Positions 1 to 6,670 of a DNA stretch of 6,952 bases are shown here, piece by piece; positions within the stretch are counted from its first letter, which is position 1, and each line of letters opens with the position of its first letter. The notes under the pieces were generated by a model. That model was given only the letters and a program-made list of their open reading frames with translations, ran no database searches and was not told where the DNA came from. This DNA is from Ferruginibacter sp. (GTDB lineage Bacteria; Bacteroidota; Bacteroidia; Chitinophagales; Chitinophagaceae): NCBI GenBank assembly GCA_025362765.1, contig JANYFI010000227.1, positions 1-6,952 on the forward strand, given 5' to 3'. A program made the translations under genes and the position numbers.

Positions 1-70
1 CTTTATCTTGGAAATGAAAAATTAATTCACTTATGGTTATAAGAAAATTACCAACTCTGTTTAATACACA

Positions 71-244
71 GTTAACAAAAAGTTGATGGGATAAATGAAG
101 TATCAGCAACCTTTTTGTGGCAGAGGCGTGTAGACAAAATAAAAACCGGCGTATGTTTATTATGGCTGGAAATCTTTTAACGATGACAAACTGATTAATT
201 CAGAAAATTTGCCTGTATCAACATTTAAAATGAAAGTAGAATGA
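71..244 (+). pseudogene. Remnant of the 3' end of a sialate O-acetylesterase-like gene
   Basis: The last open stretch, 143-241, reads KPAYVYYGWKSFND, then NSENLPVSTFK, and ends at TGA 242-244. This resembles the C-terminus of SGNH-type sialate O-acetylesterases, which ends in a pattern like VRYxWxxNP...N.xGLPASPF. Upstream, matching pieces appear in shifting frames: NKKLMG (about 74-91), EVSAT (about 97-112) and LFVAEA (about 111-128). These fit the family's 'L.GFE.AG.D..FVPAEA' segment, but in-frame stops and small indels separate them, for example TAA at 92, TAG at 131 and TAA at 140. The stop overlaps the sialidase start (ATGA 241-244), so the genes were probably once translationally coupled. 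The enzyme would have removed O-acetyl groups that block sialidases. The rest of the gene lies outside the window, so the extent of damage is unknown. The family assignment rests on short matches and is moderate. Confidence 0.5.
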
Positions 245-1407
245 AGAAAATAGTATTGACAATATTGACATTGATTCAATTGCAATTTTTACTGGCGCAA
301 AATAGAATACCTGTTTTTGTTTCGGGTGCGGATGGGCATAAATCATACCGCATACCAGCCATCATCAATTTGCCCAATGGTAACTTATTGGCTTTTTGTG
401 AAGGCAGGGTGCATGGCTCTGGCGATTTTGGCGACATCAACATTGTGTTAAAAATAAGTAAAGACAAAGGAAATACCTGGGAAAAGTTACAGACGGTTGT
501 GGATGCAGATTCATTACAAGCTGGTAACCCTGCGCCTGTGATTGACTTAACTGATCCTGCCTATCAGCAGGGAAGAATATTTTTATTTTACAATACTGGA
601 AATAACTCCGAAGGAGAAGTGCGGAAAAGAAATGGGTTGAGGGAGGTTTGGTATAAAACATCAATAGATGGCGGTAATACATGGAGCGATGCAATCAATA
701 TTACCTTACAAACACATAAGCCTTTTCAACCGCAGTTAAACCCCGCTTACAGTTTTAAAGAAGACTGGCGCAGCTACGCCAACACGCCCGGGCATGCCAT
801 GCAATTTACTGCCGGCGAATACAAAGGAAGAATATTTGTAGCGGCCAATCATTCTGCGGGTAATCCACAAAAGCAATTTGAAGATTATGCAGCGCATGGA
901 TTTTATACAGATGATCATGGTAAAACATTTCATATAAGTGAAACCATACAAATGCCGGGCAGCAATGAATCTATGGCAACTGAATTAAGTAACAACAAAT
1001 TGATGATGAATAGCCGCAATCAAAAGGCCGACATCAAAGCCAGGATCGTTTCCATCAGTAGTGATGGCGGTGCTACCTGGGAGAAATCATATTTTGATAC
1101 TACGTTGATTGATCCCGTAAACCAGGGCAGCATATTGACGATTGGTAAAAAAAATGGAAAAGCTATTCTTGCTTTTTGTAATGCCGCGGATACAAAAAAT
1201 CGGGACAATCTTACGCTACGGATTAGTTTTGATGAAGGAAAGAACTGGAAAAAAAATATCCCGATTGATAAATCCGGTGATGATAAGGAAAAAGATTTTA
1301 CGGCTTATTCCGACATGGTAAAAATTTCCAACAATAAAATTGGAATACTGTATGAAAGGGATGAATATGCTGCAATCGTATTTACCGTGATTGATTGGAA
1401 AAAATAA
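241..1407 (+). CDS. Exo-alpha-sialidase (neuraminidase), GH33 family
   Basis: This 388-residue secreted sialidase should release terminal sialic acid from glycoconjugates in the periplasm or outside the cell. A Sec signal peptide covers about residues 1-20 (MKKIVLTILTLIQLQFLLAQ). Hallmarks of the six-bladed propeller are visible. The YRIP motif is at 36-39, with R37 the first triad arginine, followed by EGR at 54-56. Acidic D62 and D65 lie in the region of the acid/base aspartate. Asp-boxes are at 73-80 (SKDKGNTW), 141-148 (SIDGGNTW), 273-280 (SSDGGATW) and 329-336 (SFDEGKNW), with a degenerate one near 222-230. E243 in SNESMATEL and Y356 in FTAYSDMV fit the Glu/Tyr nucleophile pair. R259 and R321 fit the other two triad arginines. 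No catalytic residue appears lost, and there is no extra carbohydrate-binding domain. The start overlaps the stop of the upstream remnant, and the GH20 gene follows after 24 bases, so the two are probably co-transcribed. Confidence 0.93.
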   Translation: MKKIVLTILTLIQLQFLLAQNRIPVFVSGADGHKSYRIPAIINLPNGNLLAFCEGRVHGSGDFGDINIVLKISKDKGNTWEKLQTVVDADSLQAGNPAPVIDLTDPAYQQGRIFLFYNTGNNSEGEVRKRNGLREVWYKTSIDGGNTWSDAINITLQTHKPFQPQLNPAYSFKEDWRSYANTPGHAMQFTAGEYKGRIFVAANHSAGNPQKQFEDYAAHGFYTDDHGKTFHISETIQMPGSNESMATELSNNKLMMNSRNQKADIKARIVSISSDGGATWEKSYFDTTLIDPVNQGSILTIGKKNGKAILAFCNAADTKNRDNLTLRISFDEGKNWKKNIPIDKSGDDKEKDFTAYSDMVKISNNKIGILYERDEYAAIVFTVIDWKK

Positions 1408-1431
1408 CTTTAACTCTAAAAAGAAAGAAAG

Positions 1432-3732
1432 ATGAACAGTAAGAAGATGGCATTATTGCTACTATTAATTATCCCCACAATATTGTCTGCACAAAAATCT
1501 GTTATTATTCCGCAACCGGTAAGTGTGCAGTTTACTACGGGTAATTGTGTCATTGATAAAAACACCGCTTTAAAATTTAATAAAACGGACATAGCCTTGC
1601 AGGAAGCGGCCGTATTTTTTAAATCTGTTATTAATACTATCAGCGGCATTGAATTACCAAACAATGTGGTAAAAAATAAATCAATTGAATTTAAGTTTAT
1701 CAATAATGCAGAGCTCGGTGATGAAGGATATTTGCTGCATATCACTCCAACGTCTATTCAGATTGCTGCTAATAAAAAAGCCGGTCTTATTTATGGTATG
1801 CAATCGCTGTTTCAAACATTACCTGTCATACAAACAAATGCAGCATTAATCATTCCCTGCATGGAAATAAAAGATTACCCCAGGTTTAAATGGCGGGGCA
1901 TGCATTTAGATGTAAGCCGTCATTTCTTTGGGCCTCAATTTGTGAAGGAGTACATTAATTTACTGGCCTCCTACAAGATGAATATTTTTCACTGGCATTT
2001 GGTGGATGACACAGGCTGGAGGATTGAAATAAAAAAATATCCGTTGCTTGCACAGGTTGGTGCGTGGCGGGTAGATGAAACGGATAAAGTTTGGGGCGAC
2101 AGGCCGCAGGCCAAACAAGGCGAAGCGCCTACCTATGGTGGTTATTACACACAGGAGCAAATAAAAGATATTATAAAATACGCGGCCGAACGCAACGTAA
2201 CCATCGTTCCTGAAATTGAAATGCCGGGCCATGTGGCCTCCGCCATCGCTGCCTATCCTGCATTAAGTTGCACACAGGTGCCGCAACTGCCATTAACCGG
2301 TGGCGATTATACAGGCATGTCATCTAACTATTGTGCAGGCAACGACAGTGTGTTTTTATTTTTGCAAAATGTATTAACTGAAGTCATCAATTTATTTCCA
2401 TCAAAATACATTCATATCGGCGGTGATGAAGTAGATAAAGCACCGTGGCATAAATGTGCAAAATGCCAGGCAAGAATAAAAAGGGAGGGGTTGAAAAACG
2501 AAGATGAACTGCAGAGTTATTTTATAAGGCGAATAGAAAAGTTCATTGTAAATAAGCACAGGCAAACGATTGGCTGGGATGAAATTTTAGAAGGAGGCCT
2601 TGCACCCGAAGCCACCGTAATGAGCTGGCGTGGCGAAGCGGGTGGCATACAGGCGGCTAAGATGAACCACAATGTAGTGATGACACCAGGTAATCCATTG
2701 TATTTTGATCAATACCAGGCAGGTCCGGAAGGCGAGCCGACGGCTATTGGAGGAATGAGCACGCTGAAAAAAGTGTATGATTATGATCCAATACCAAAAG
2801 AACTGAATGAAACGGAGGCGAAATATGTATTGGGTGCGCAGGCTAATTTGTGGGCAGAATATATTACCACGCCTCAACATGCGACCTACATGGTGTTACC
2901 CCGCATGCTGGCACTTGCAGAAGATGTGTGGAGTCCGAAACAAAGTAAAAACTGGCAAAGTTTTAATGAAAGGTTGCAACATCAATTCAAAGGTTTTGAG
3001 CAAAGAGGGTTAAATTTTTGTTATGGAAATTTCACCGTCGATATAAAGCCCGTTTCTGAAAATGGAAAATTGAGTGTGACGCTTTTTACTGAAATTTTAA
3101 ACGGTAAAATTTATTATACTACCGATGGAAGTTTGCCCACAACAGAAAGTTTAAAATACGCTGCATCCATTCCTGTCAGTGCTTCCACCGTTATAAAAGC
3201 AGTAACCGTTTTAAATGGTAAAGTGATGGGATTAAAGCCTGCTGAACAATCTTTTGTAATGCACAAAGCCATTGGCAAAAACGTAATCTATACCAATCCG
3301 GTAAGCAAATATTATATGGCGGATGGTCCTAATTCATTAACCGATGGTGTAAGAGGAACCTATGCTGTTGGAAAATTCTGGCATGGCTTTTCAGAAGAAG
3401 ATATGATTGCCACCATTGATTTGGGAGAAGAAAAAAATGTAACCTCCATTTCACTGGGTTGTCTGCAACATTACAAAGACTGGATATTTATGCCCTCTGC
3501 AGTGAAGTATGAAATATCATTGGATGGAAAAACATTTACAATACTGCAAACAATCAACAACACCGTTTCTGTGGAAGATAGAAATTCTGTGATAAAAGAT
3601 TTTACTGCAACATTTGCGGGGCAGAATGCAAAATTTATTCGTGTAACGGCAACAAATACGGTTTGTCCCAAAGGCCATCCCGGCGAAGGAAAGCCATCAT
3701 GGATATTTGCCGATGAAATAATAGTGAATTAA
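1432..3732 (+). CDS. Beta-N-acetylhexosaminidase, GH20 family, with C-terminal discoidin-like domain
   Basis: This 766-residue exported enzyme should remove terminal beta-linked GlcNAc or GalNAc from glycan ends by substrate-assisted catalysis. A signal peptide spans about 1-21 (ends ILSAQ). An alpha/beta GH20b domain follows to about 140. The TIM-barrel runs from about 145 to 505: WRGMHLDVSRH at 154-164 with sugar-binding R155, HWHLVDD at 187-193, the catalytic pair D332-E333 in HIGGDE (328-333), W382 in GWDE, and NLWAEY at 472-477. Residues about 530-615 form a small beta domain with YYTTDGSLPT (561-570), as in the chitobiase C-terminal type. Residues about 620-766 resemble an F5/8 type C (discoidin/CBM32-like) module, which may bind glycan. 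The length fits large Bacteroidota GH20 enzymes. It begins 24 bases after the sialidase; acting after sialic acid removal is a natural sequence of steps. Confidence 0.95.
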   Translation: MNSKKMALLLLLIIPTILSAQKSVIIPQPVSVQFTTGNCVIDKNTALKFNKTDIALQEAAVFFKSVINTISGIELPNNVVKNKSIEFKFINNAELGDEGYLLHITPTSIQIAANKKAGLIYGMQSLFQTLPVIQTNAALIIPCMEIKDYPRFKWRGMHLDVSRHFFGPQFVKEYINLLASYKMNIFHWHLVDDTGWRIEIKKYPLLAQVGAWRVDETDKVWGDRPQAKQGEAPTYGGYYTQEQIKDIIKYAAERNVTIVPEIEMPGHVASAIAAYPALSCTQVPQLPLTGGDYTGMSSNYCAGNDSVFLFLQNVLTEVINLFPSKYIHIGGDEVDKAPWHKCAKCQARIKREGLKNEDELQSYFIRRIEKFIVNKHRQTIGWDEILEGGLAPEATVMSWRGEAGGIQAAKMNHNVVMTPGNPLYFDQYQAGPEGEPTAIGGMSTLKKVYDYDPIPKELNETEAKYVLGAQANLWAEYITTPQHATYMVLPRMLALAEDVWSPKQSKNWQSFNERLQHQFKGFEQRGLNFCYGNFTVDIKPVSENGKLSVTLFTEILNGKIYYTTDGSLPTTESLKYAASIPVSASTVIKAVTVLNGKVMGLKPAEQSFVMHKAIGKNVIYTNPVSKYYMADGPNSLTDGVRGTYAVGKFWHGFSEEDMIATIDLGEEKNVTSISLGCLQHYKDWIFMPSAVKYEISLDGKTFTILQTINNTVSVEDRNSVIKDFTATFAGQNAKFIRVTATNTVCPKGHPGEGKPSWIFADEIIVN

Positions 3733-3747
3733 GAAAGCAAAAACGAA

Positions 3748-4032
3748 ATGAACAAAATATTGTCGCCGCTAATCCTCACTGTCTTTATCTTAGGTTTTAA
3801 TACATCCAAAAGGCAGCAACAGGGTGATGGTAAACACTTATTTGCTGATACATCCATTCAATTAATGCCAGGTGAATTTTGATGGGGCGGCGCCCTTACC
3901 TACGGCAATAAAATGCCATTGGGCAAAGAGAAAATATTTGATAACTATTATGATACAAATAATCTGAAAGCTATCGTTTCCAAACAAATGAATGCTTGTG
4001 GTAGTTATTTTCTTCAAATTACACTTAGCTAA
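3748..4032 (+). pseudogene. N-terminal remnant of an exported protein, possibly a GH31-type glycosidase
   Basis: A reading frame starts 15 bases after the GH20 stop with a signal-peptide-like N-terminus (MNKILSPLILTVFILGFNTS). It is interrupted by TGA at 3880-3882, continues in frame as WGGALTYGNKMPLGKEK, and ends at TAA 4030-4032, about 95 codons in all. The text around the stop, MPGEF-stop-WGG, would read MPGEFWWGG if the TGA were TGG. That resembles the early part of Bacteroidota GH31 (alpha-glucosidase/xylosidase-like) proteins, which have patterns like LPGE.WWGG...G..MP. A GH31 enzyme needs several hundred more residues, so most of the gene is missing. The origin of residues after about 70 (ending GSYFLQITLS) is not recognisable and may come from a deletion junction. 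That the frame is a dead remnant is fairly secure; the family is tentative. Confidence 0.5.
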
Positions 4033-4039
4033 ATAATCA

Positions 4040-4844
4040 ATGAAACCAGTAAAATATATTTCTTTCTGTTGGATGCTGAGTTCACTTTTTGCGTGCAACA
4101 ATAATTCAACGAAAGCGAATTTGGTTGTGGGTAATAAAGATACTGCCACCTCTTAAATGATGGTGCCATCAAGGTTTTCAGATACATCGGCTGGGGCTGG
4201 ATTAAAATTCAATGGCGATTCTTCCACAGCTGGAATGGTATTAATAAAGGGAGGTGCTTTTTTGATAGGAGGCGACAATTCACAGGCAGACAAAGACAAA
4301 TATCCGAAGCATAAAGTAGCAGTAAGTAGTTTCTGGATGGATGCAAGCGAAGTTACCAATGGGGAGTTTTAAAAATTTATAGAAGCTACGTAGTACGTTG
4401 CCACCGCCGAAAAAAAACTGATTGGGATGAAATGAAACAAACCCTTCCTCCCGGAACTGCTAAGCCACCCGATAGTATGCTTGTTGAGGCTTCATTGGTA
4501 TTTCACCAAACTTCAGGCGCTGTTGATTTGCGTGATTACAGTCAATGGTGGAGCTGGGTAAAAGATGCAAGCTGGAAACATCCTGAAGGCCTCAACAGTT
4601 CTATTAAAGGAAAAGAAAATTGCCCAGTAGTGCTTTTGAAAATACTGAAGCCGTCAATCCAAAAGGGCCAGCGAAAAGCCACGACCCGATAGATATGTAC
4701 ACTCCTAAAAGAAGTTTACGTGGTGGGAGTTTTTTGTGCAATGATACTTATTGCAGCGGCTACCGAGTTGCACGCAGAATGGAAAGTAGTCCTGGTACGG
4801 GTTTGGAACACATAGGGTTTCGCTGTGTAAAAGATGTTAGATAA
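4040..4844 (+). pseudogene. Broken formylglycine-generating enzyme gene (sulfatase-modifying factor, FGE/SUMF1 family)
   Basis: FGE oxidises a cysteine in sulfatases to formylglycine. The remnant starts with a lipoprotein-like signal (MLSSLFAC, Cys19), then GMVLIKGGAFLIGG and SFWMDASEVTNGEF, the typical FGE-sulfatase domain opening. Stops interrupt it at 4154-4156, 4370-4372 (EVTNGEF-stop-KF) and 4391-4393 (EAT-stop-YV). At the 8-A run 4410-4417 one base appears lost. Reading then continues in the next frame (DWDEMKQTLPPGT, then DYSQWWSWVK, then SIKGKENCPVV) to about 4632. The central part, including the usual KRLPTEAEWEYAARGG region and W-E-W segment, is absent. A third frame resumes from about 4632 with AVNPKGPAKS, SLRGGSFLCNDTYC and GFRCVKD, ending at TAA 4842-4844. 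The paired active-site cysteines (C-x4-C in LCNDTYC) survive. Several independent lesions make this a true pseudogene rather than a sequencing slip. Confidence 0.9.
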
Positions 4845-4857
4845 AAAATATTTATCT
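4839..4857 (+). terminator. Weak AT-only hairpin at the end of the FGE pseudogene
   Basis: AGATAAA (4839-4845) and TTTATCT (4851-4857) are perfect inverted repeats around a 5-base loop, and they overlap the pseudogene's stop codon. The stem is all A/T apart from one G-C pair and no T-run follows, so it is a poor intrinsic terminator. It could be chance in AT-rich DNA. Confidence 0.15.
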
Positions 4858-5108
4858 CCATGTTTTATTGTTTGACACAACGGGACAATTAACAAAAATA
4901 AAAGACATATAGCTTTCCTTCGCAGCAAAGACACACGCAAGGCTCACGGCTTTGCCCAGGCCAGTTGAGCGTTTTCGTAAGTGGAAGTGCAAGGTTCATA
5001 TCAATTGAAAATATTAGTACCTAATGAATGTAGGCGCCGTTTTTAAAAATAATAAACTTTATCTTTAGTAAAAGATATGCTTGTTGCCACAAATAAATTT
5101 ATTGCAAA
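4858..5108. other. Gene-free intergenic region between the glycosidase cluster and the SorAB-like operon
   Basis: No credible coding frame is visible on either strand. A GC-richer patch (about 4912-4980) sits in otherwise AT-rich DNA and contains a 7-bp hairpin, GCAAGGC (4937-4943) with GCTTTGC (4949-4955), including one G-T pair. On the reverse strand this patch reads CCTTGCGTGTGTCTTTGCTG, reminiscent of the 'CTTTGCGTCTTTGCG' intergenic repeats seen in many Bacteroidota; only one copy is present here, so that is a guess. The 3' part is AT-rich, should contain the promoter of the following operon, and holds a 12-bp perfect palindrome, AATAAATTTATT (5092-5103), just before the start codon. Confidence 0.6.
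5060..5067 (+). promoter_or_regulatory. Possible Bacteroidota-type -7 element
   Basis: TATCTTTA matches the Bacteroidota -7 consensus TAnnTTTG except at the last base and lies 41 bases upstream of the molybdoenzyme start. No convincing -33 TTG/TTTG element is seen at the expected distance. The call rests mostly on position, since an operon must start in this gap. Confidence 0.2.
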
Positions 5109-6296
5109 TTGAAAAGTATTTTATTTTATATGTTGCTTTTGCCGGTTATTATTTCTTGTAATAACAAATCCAAATCAACTGCAGCCAATACCGCCGCCGC
5201 AGCAGACACTACCTGGGTAAAAGTCAATGGTAAAGACAGCTTGTTGTTACTTACAGACAGGCCGCCCAACCTGGAAACGCCTTTAAAATATTTTCTGGAG
5301 GACTATACGCCCAACAAAGTATTCTTTGTGCGCTGGCACCTTGCGGGGTTACCTACTGCTGTTAATACGGATACGTTTCGCTTACGGGTAGGTGGCAATG
5401 TTTCTAAAGAGATTGCTCTATCTATCAATGATCTTAAAACAAAATTTACGCCTGTTACCATGACCGCTTTATGCCAATGCTCCGGCAATTCCAGGAGCTT
5501 TTTTGATCCCAGAGTGCCAGGTGGCCAATGGAAAAACGGATCAATGGGCAATGCTAAATGGACAGGGGTAAAATTGAAAGATATATTGTTGATGGCCGGC
5601 GCAAAAAAGGACTCAAAAGAAGTGAGCTTCAATGGTCTTGATGAACCACCAATGTCAACCACCCCCGACTTTGTAAAAGCGCTGCAATACGATCATGCAA
5701 TTGATGGCGAAGTGATGGTTGCTTACGAAATGAATGGCGAACCGCTGCCCGTGTTAAATGGGTTTCCATTAAAATTGGTTGTGCCGGGTTGGTATGCCAC
5801 TTATTGGGTTGGTATGTTAAGTAATATAGAGGTACTCTCTACACCCTTTGAAGGGTTTTGGATGAAGAAGGCATACACGATTCCCAAAGGTGTACCGAAT
5901 GGAAATGAAAGACCTGACTCTATTGCAACCGATGTAGAACCCATTAGTAAAATGAATGTCCGGTCATTGTTTGTGGCGCCCGAACCAAATGGCGCCATTG
6001 CGGTTGGCCGGCAAACAGCAATACAAGGCGTTGCGTTTGATGCAGGGTATGGAATTACTAAAGTAGAGCTGTCTGCAGATAGTGGTAAAACCTGGTTGCC
6101 TGCAAGCCTGGATGCGGATTTAGGTAAATATTCGTGGCGACGCTGGCGCTTTAATTGTACGCCATTAAAAAAAGGTGATTATACCTTACAGGTGAAAGCT
6201 ACTAATGCAATAGGACAAACACAACCCGTACACCAGTGGAACCATAGCGGGTACATGCGCAACGAAATTGAAACATTAAAATTAAAAGCCGAATAA
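5109..6296 (+). CDS. Sulfite oxidase-family molybdopterin enzyme, SorA-like, predicted lipoprotein
   Basis: This 395-residue protein probably oxidises sulfite or another sulfur substrate at molybdenum, passing electrons to the cytochrome c encoded next. The start is TTG at 5109; an in-frame TAA at 5094 precludes a longer form, and the first ATG (codon 8) would remove the charged n-region. The N-terminus MKSILFYMLLLPVIISC gives lipidated Cys17; no twin-arginine is seen. The molybdopterin domain covers about 60-245. VFFVRWH holds R75 and H77, matching the R-x-H of sulfite oxidases. CQCSGNSR gives the likely Mo ligand C124 and R129 (equivalent to CAGNRR). AYEMNG holds Y206, and NGFPLKLVVPGWYATYW follows. 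Residues about 285-395 are a Mo-co dimerisation Ig-like domain ending WNHSGYMRNE. Position 235 is Gly, where canonical enzymes usually have Lys (V-K-W/H-L). The substrate is not proven; the SorA assignment rests on fold and partner. Confidence 0.85.
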   Translation: MKSILFYMLLLPVIISCNNKSKSTAANTAAAADTTWVKVNGKDSLLLLTDRPPNLETPLKYFLEDYTPNKVFFVRWHLAGLPTAVNTDTFRLRVGGNVSKEIALSINDLKTKFTPVTMTALCQCSGNSRSFFDPRVPGGQWKNGSMGNAKWTGVKLKDILLMAGAKKDSKEVSFNGLDEPPMSTTPDFVKALQYDHAIDGEVMVAYEMNGEPLPVLNGFPLKLVVPGWYATYWVGMLSNIEVLSTPFEGFWMKKAYTIPKGVPNGNERPDSIATDVEPISKMNVRSLFVAPEPNGAIAVGRQTAIQGVAFDAGYGITKVELSADSGKTWLPASLDADLGKYSWRRWRFNCTPLKKGDYTLQVKATNAIGQTQPVHQWNHSGYMRNEIETLKLKAE

Positions 6297-6298
6297 CC

Positions 6299-6643
6299 AT
6301 GAAGCAGGTACGGTTAAAAAATAAAATACTATTTTCTTTGTGTGTATGCTGTGTTATCTCATGCAACGAAACAAATAATAAAAAGCAGGGTAGCATTACT
6401 TCTACAGTGGTGGACCTTGGTAGCGTAGTCACAAACCTGCCTGACGGGCCAGGCTATGCAACCTTTCAAAATAATTGTGTTAGCTGCCACTCCGCCCGGT
6501 ATGTACAAATGCAACCCAACCTTACCGAAAAAACATGGACGGCCCTTGTAACAAAAATGAAAAAAACTTTCGGGGCGCCCATTCCTGATTCTTCTGTTAA
6601 AGAAATTGTGCAATACTTAGTGACCATTAGGGGGAAGGGTTGA
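6299..6643 (+). CDS. Small lipoprotein cytochrome c, SorB-like electron acceptor
   Basis: This 114-residue single-haem cytochrome c lies two bases after the molybdoenzyme stop, so it is almost certainly co-translated with it. The signal peptide ends in VISC, making Cys22 the likely lipidated residue. A low-complexity linker follows to about 50. The haem motif CVSCH spans 60-64, followed by SARYVQMQPNLTEKTW and VTKMKKTFGAPI. M87 is the probable distal ligand, with M71 as an alternative. The spacing and the Lys-Met...GAPI pattern resemble the cytochrome subunit of sulfite dehydrogenase (SorB) and other small class I c-type cytochromes. It should take electrons from the molybdenum centre and hand them to the respiratory chain. 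Both partners are predicted lipoproteins, which would hold the pair on the same membrane face. The cytochrome call is firm; the SorB role follows from gene order. Confidence 0.87.
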   Translation: MKQVRLKNKILFSLCVCCVISCNETNNKKQGSITSTVVDLGSVVTNLPDGPGYATFQNNCVSCHSARYVQMQPNLTEKTWTALVTKMKKTFGAPIPDSSVKEIVQYLVTIRGKG

Positions 6644-6670
6644 ATTTTATTTCTTAAAAAAATGGGGAGT

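Noticed and set aside
1..70. Possible promoter or gene in the first bases
   Set aside because: Short AT-rich stretch with stops in the frames checked and no convincing promoter pair; nothing can be supported.
1416..1745. Reverse-strand frame of 109 codons over the start of the GH20 gene
   Set aside because: It is hydrophobic only because it is antisense to the signal peptide and an AT-rich segment; the forward frame is certain.
3880..3882. TGA read as selenocysteine or as a recoded tryptophan
   Set aside because: The expected residue is tryptophan, not cysteine; other genes here end at TGA normally (6641-6643), and the frame ends after 95 codons anyway.
4157..4372. Open frame of 71 residues, and the frames at 4432-4692 and 4620-4844, as separate small genes
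   Set aside because: Together they read as consecutive parts of a single FGE protein in three frames, so they are pieces of one pseudogene.
4716..4940. Reverse-strand frame of 74 codons across the pseudogene end and intergenic gap
   Set aside because: It overlaps the conserved FGE C-terminus in antisense and has no recognisable family.
4845..5108. CRISPR array, tRNA or insertion-sequence ends that might explain the gene decay
   Set aside because: No regular direct repeats, cloverleaf or terminal inverted repeats with target duplications are visible here or around the pseudogenes.
5303..5662. Reverse-strand frame of 119 codons inside the molybdoenzyme gene
   Set aside because: It is antisense to a domain with clear catalytic motifs and shows no recognisable protein features.
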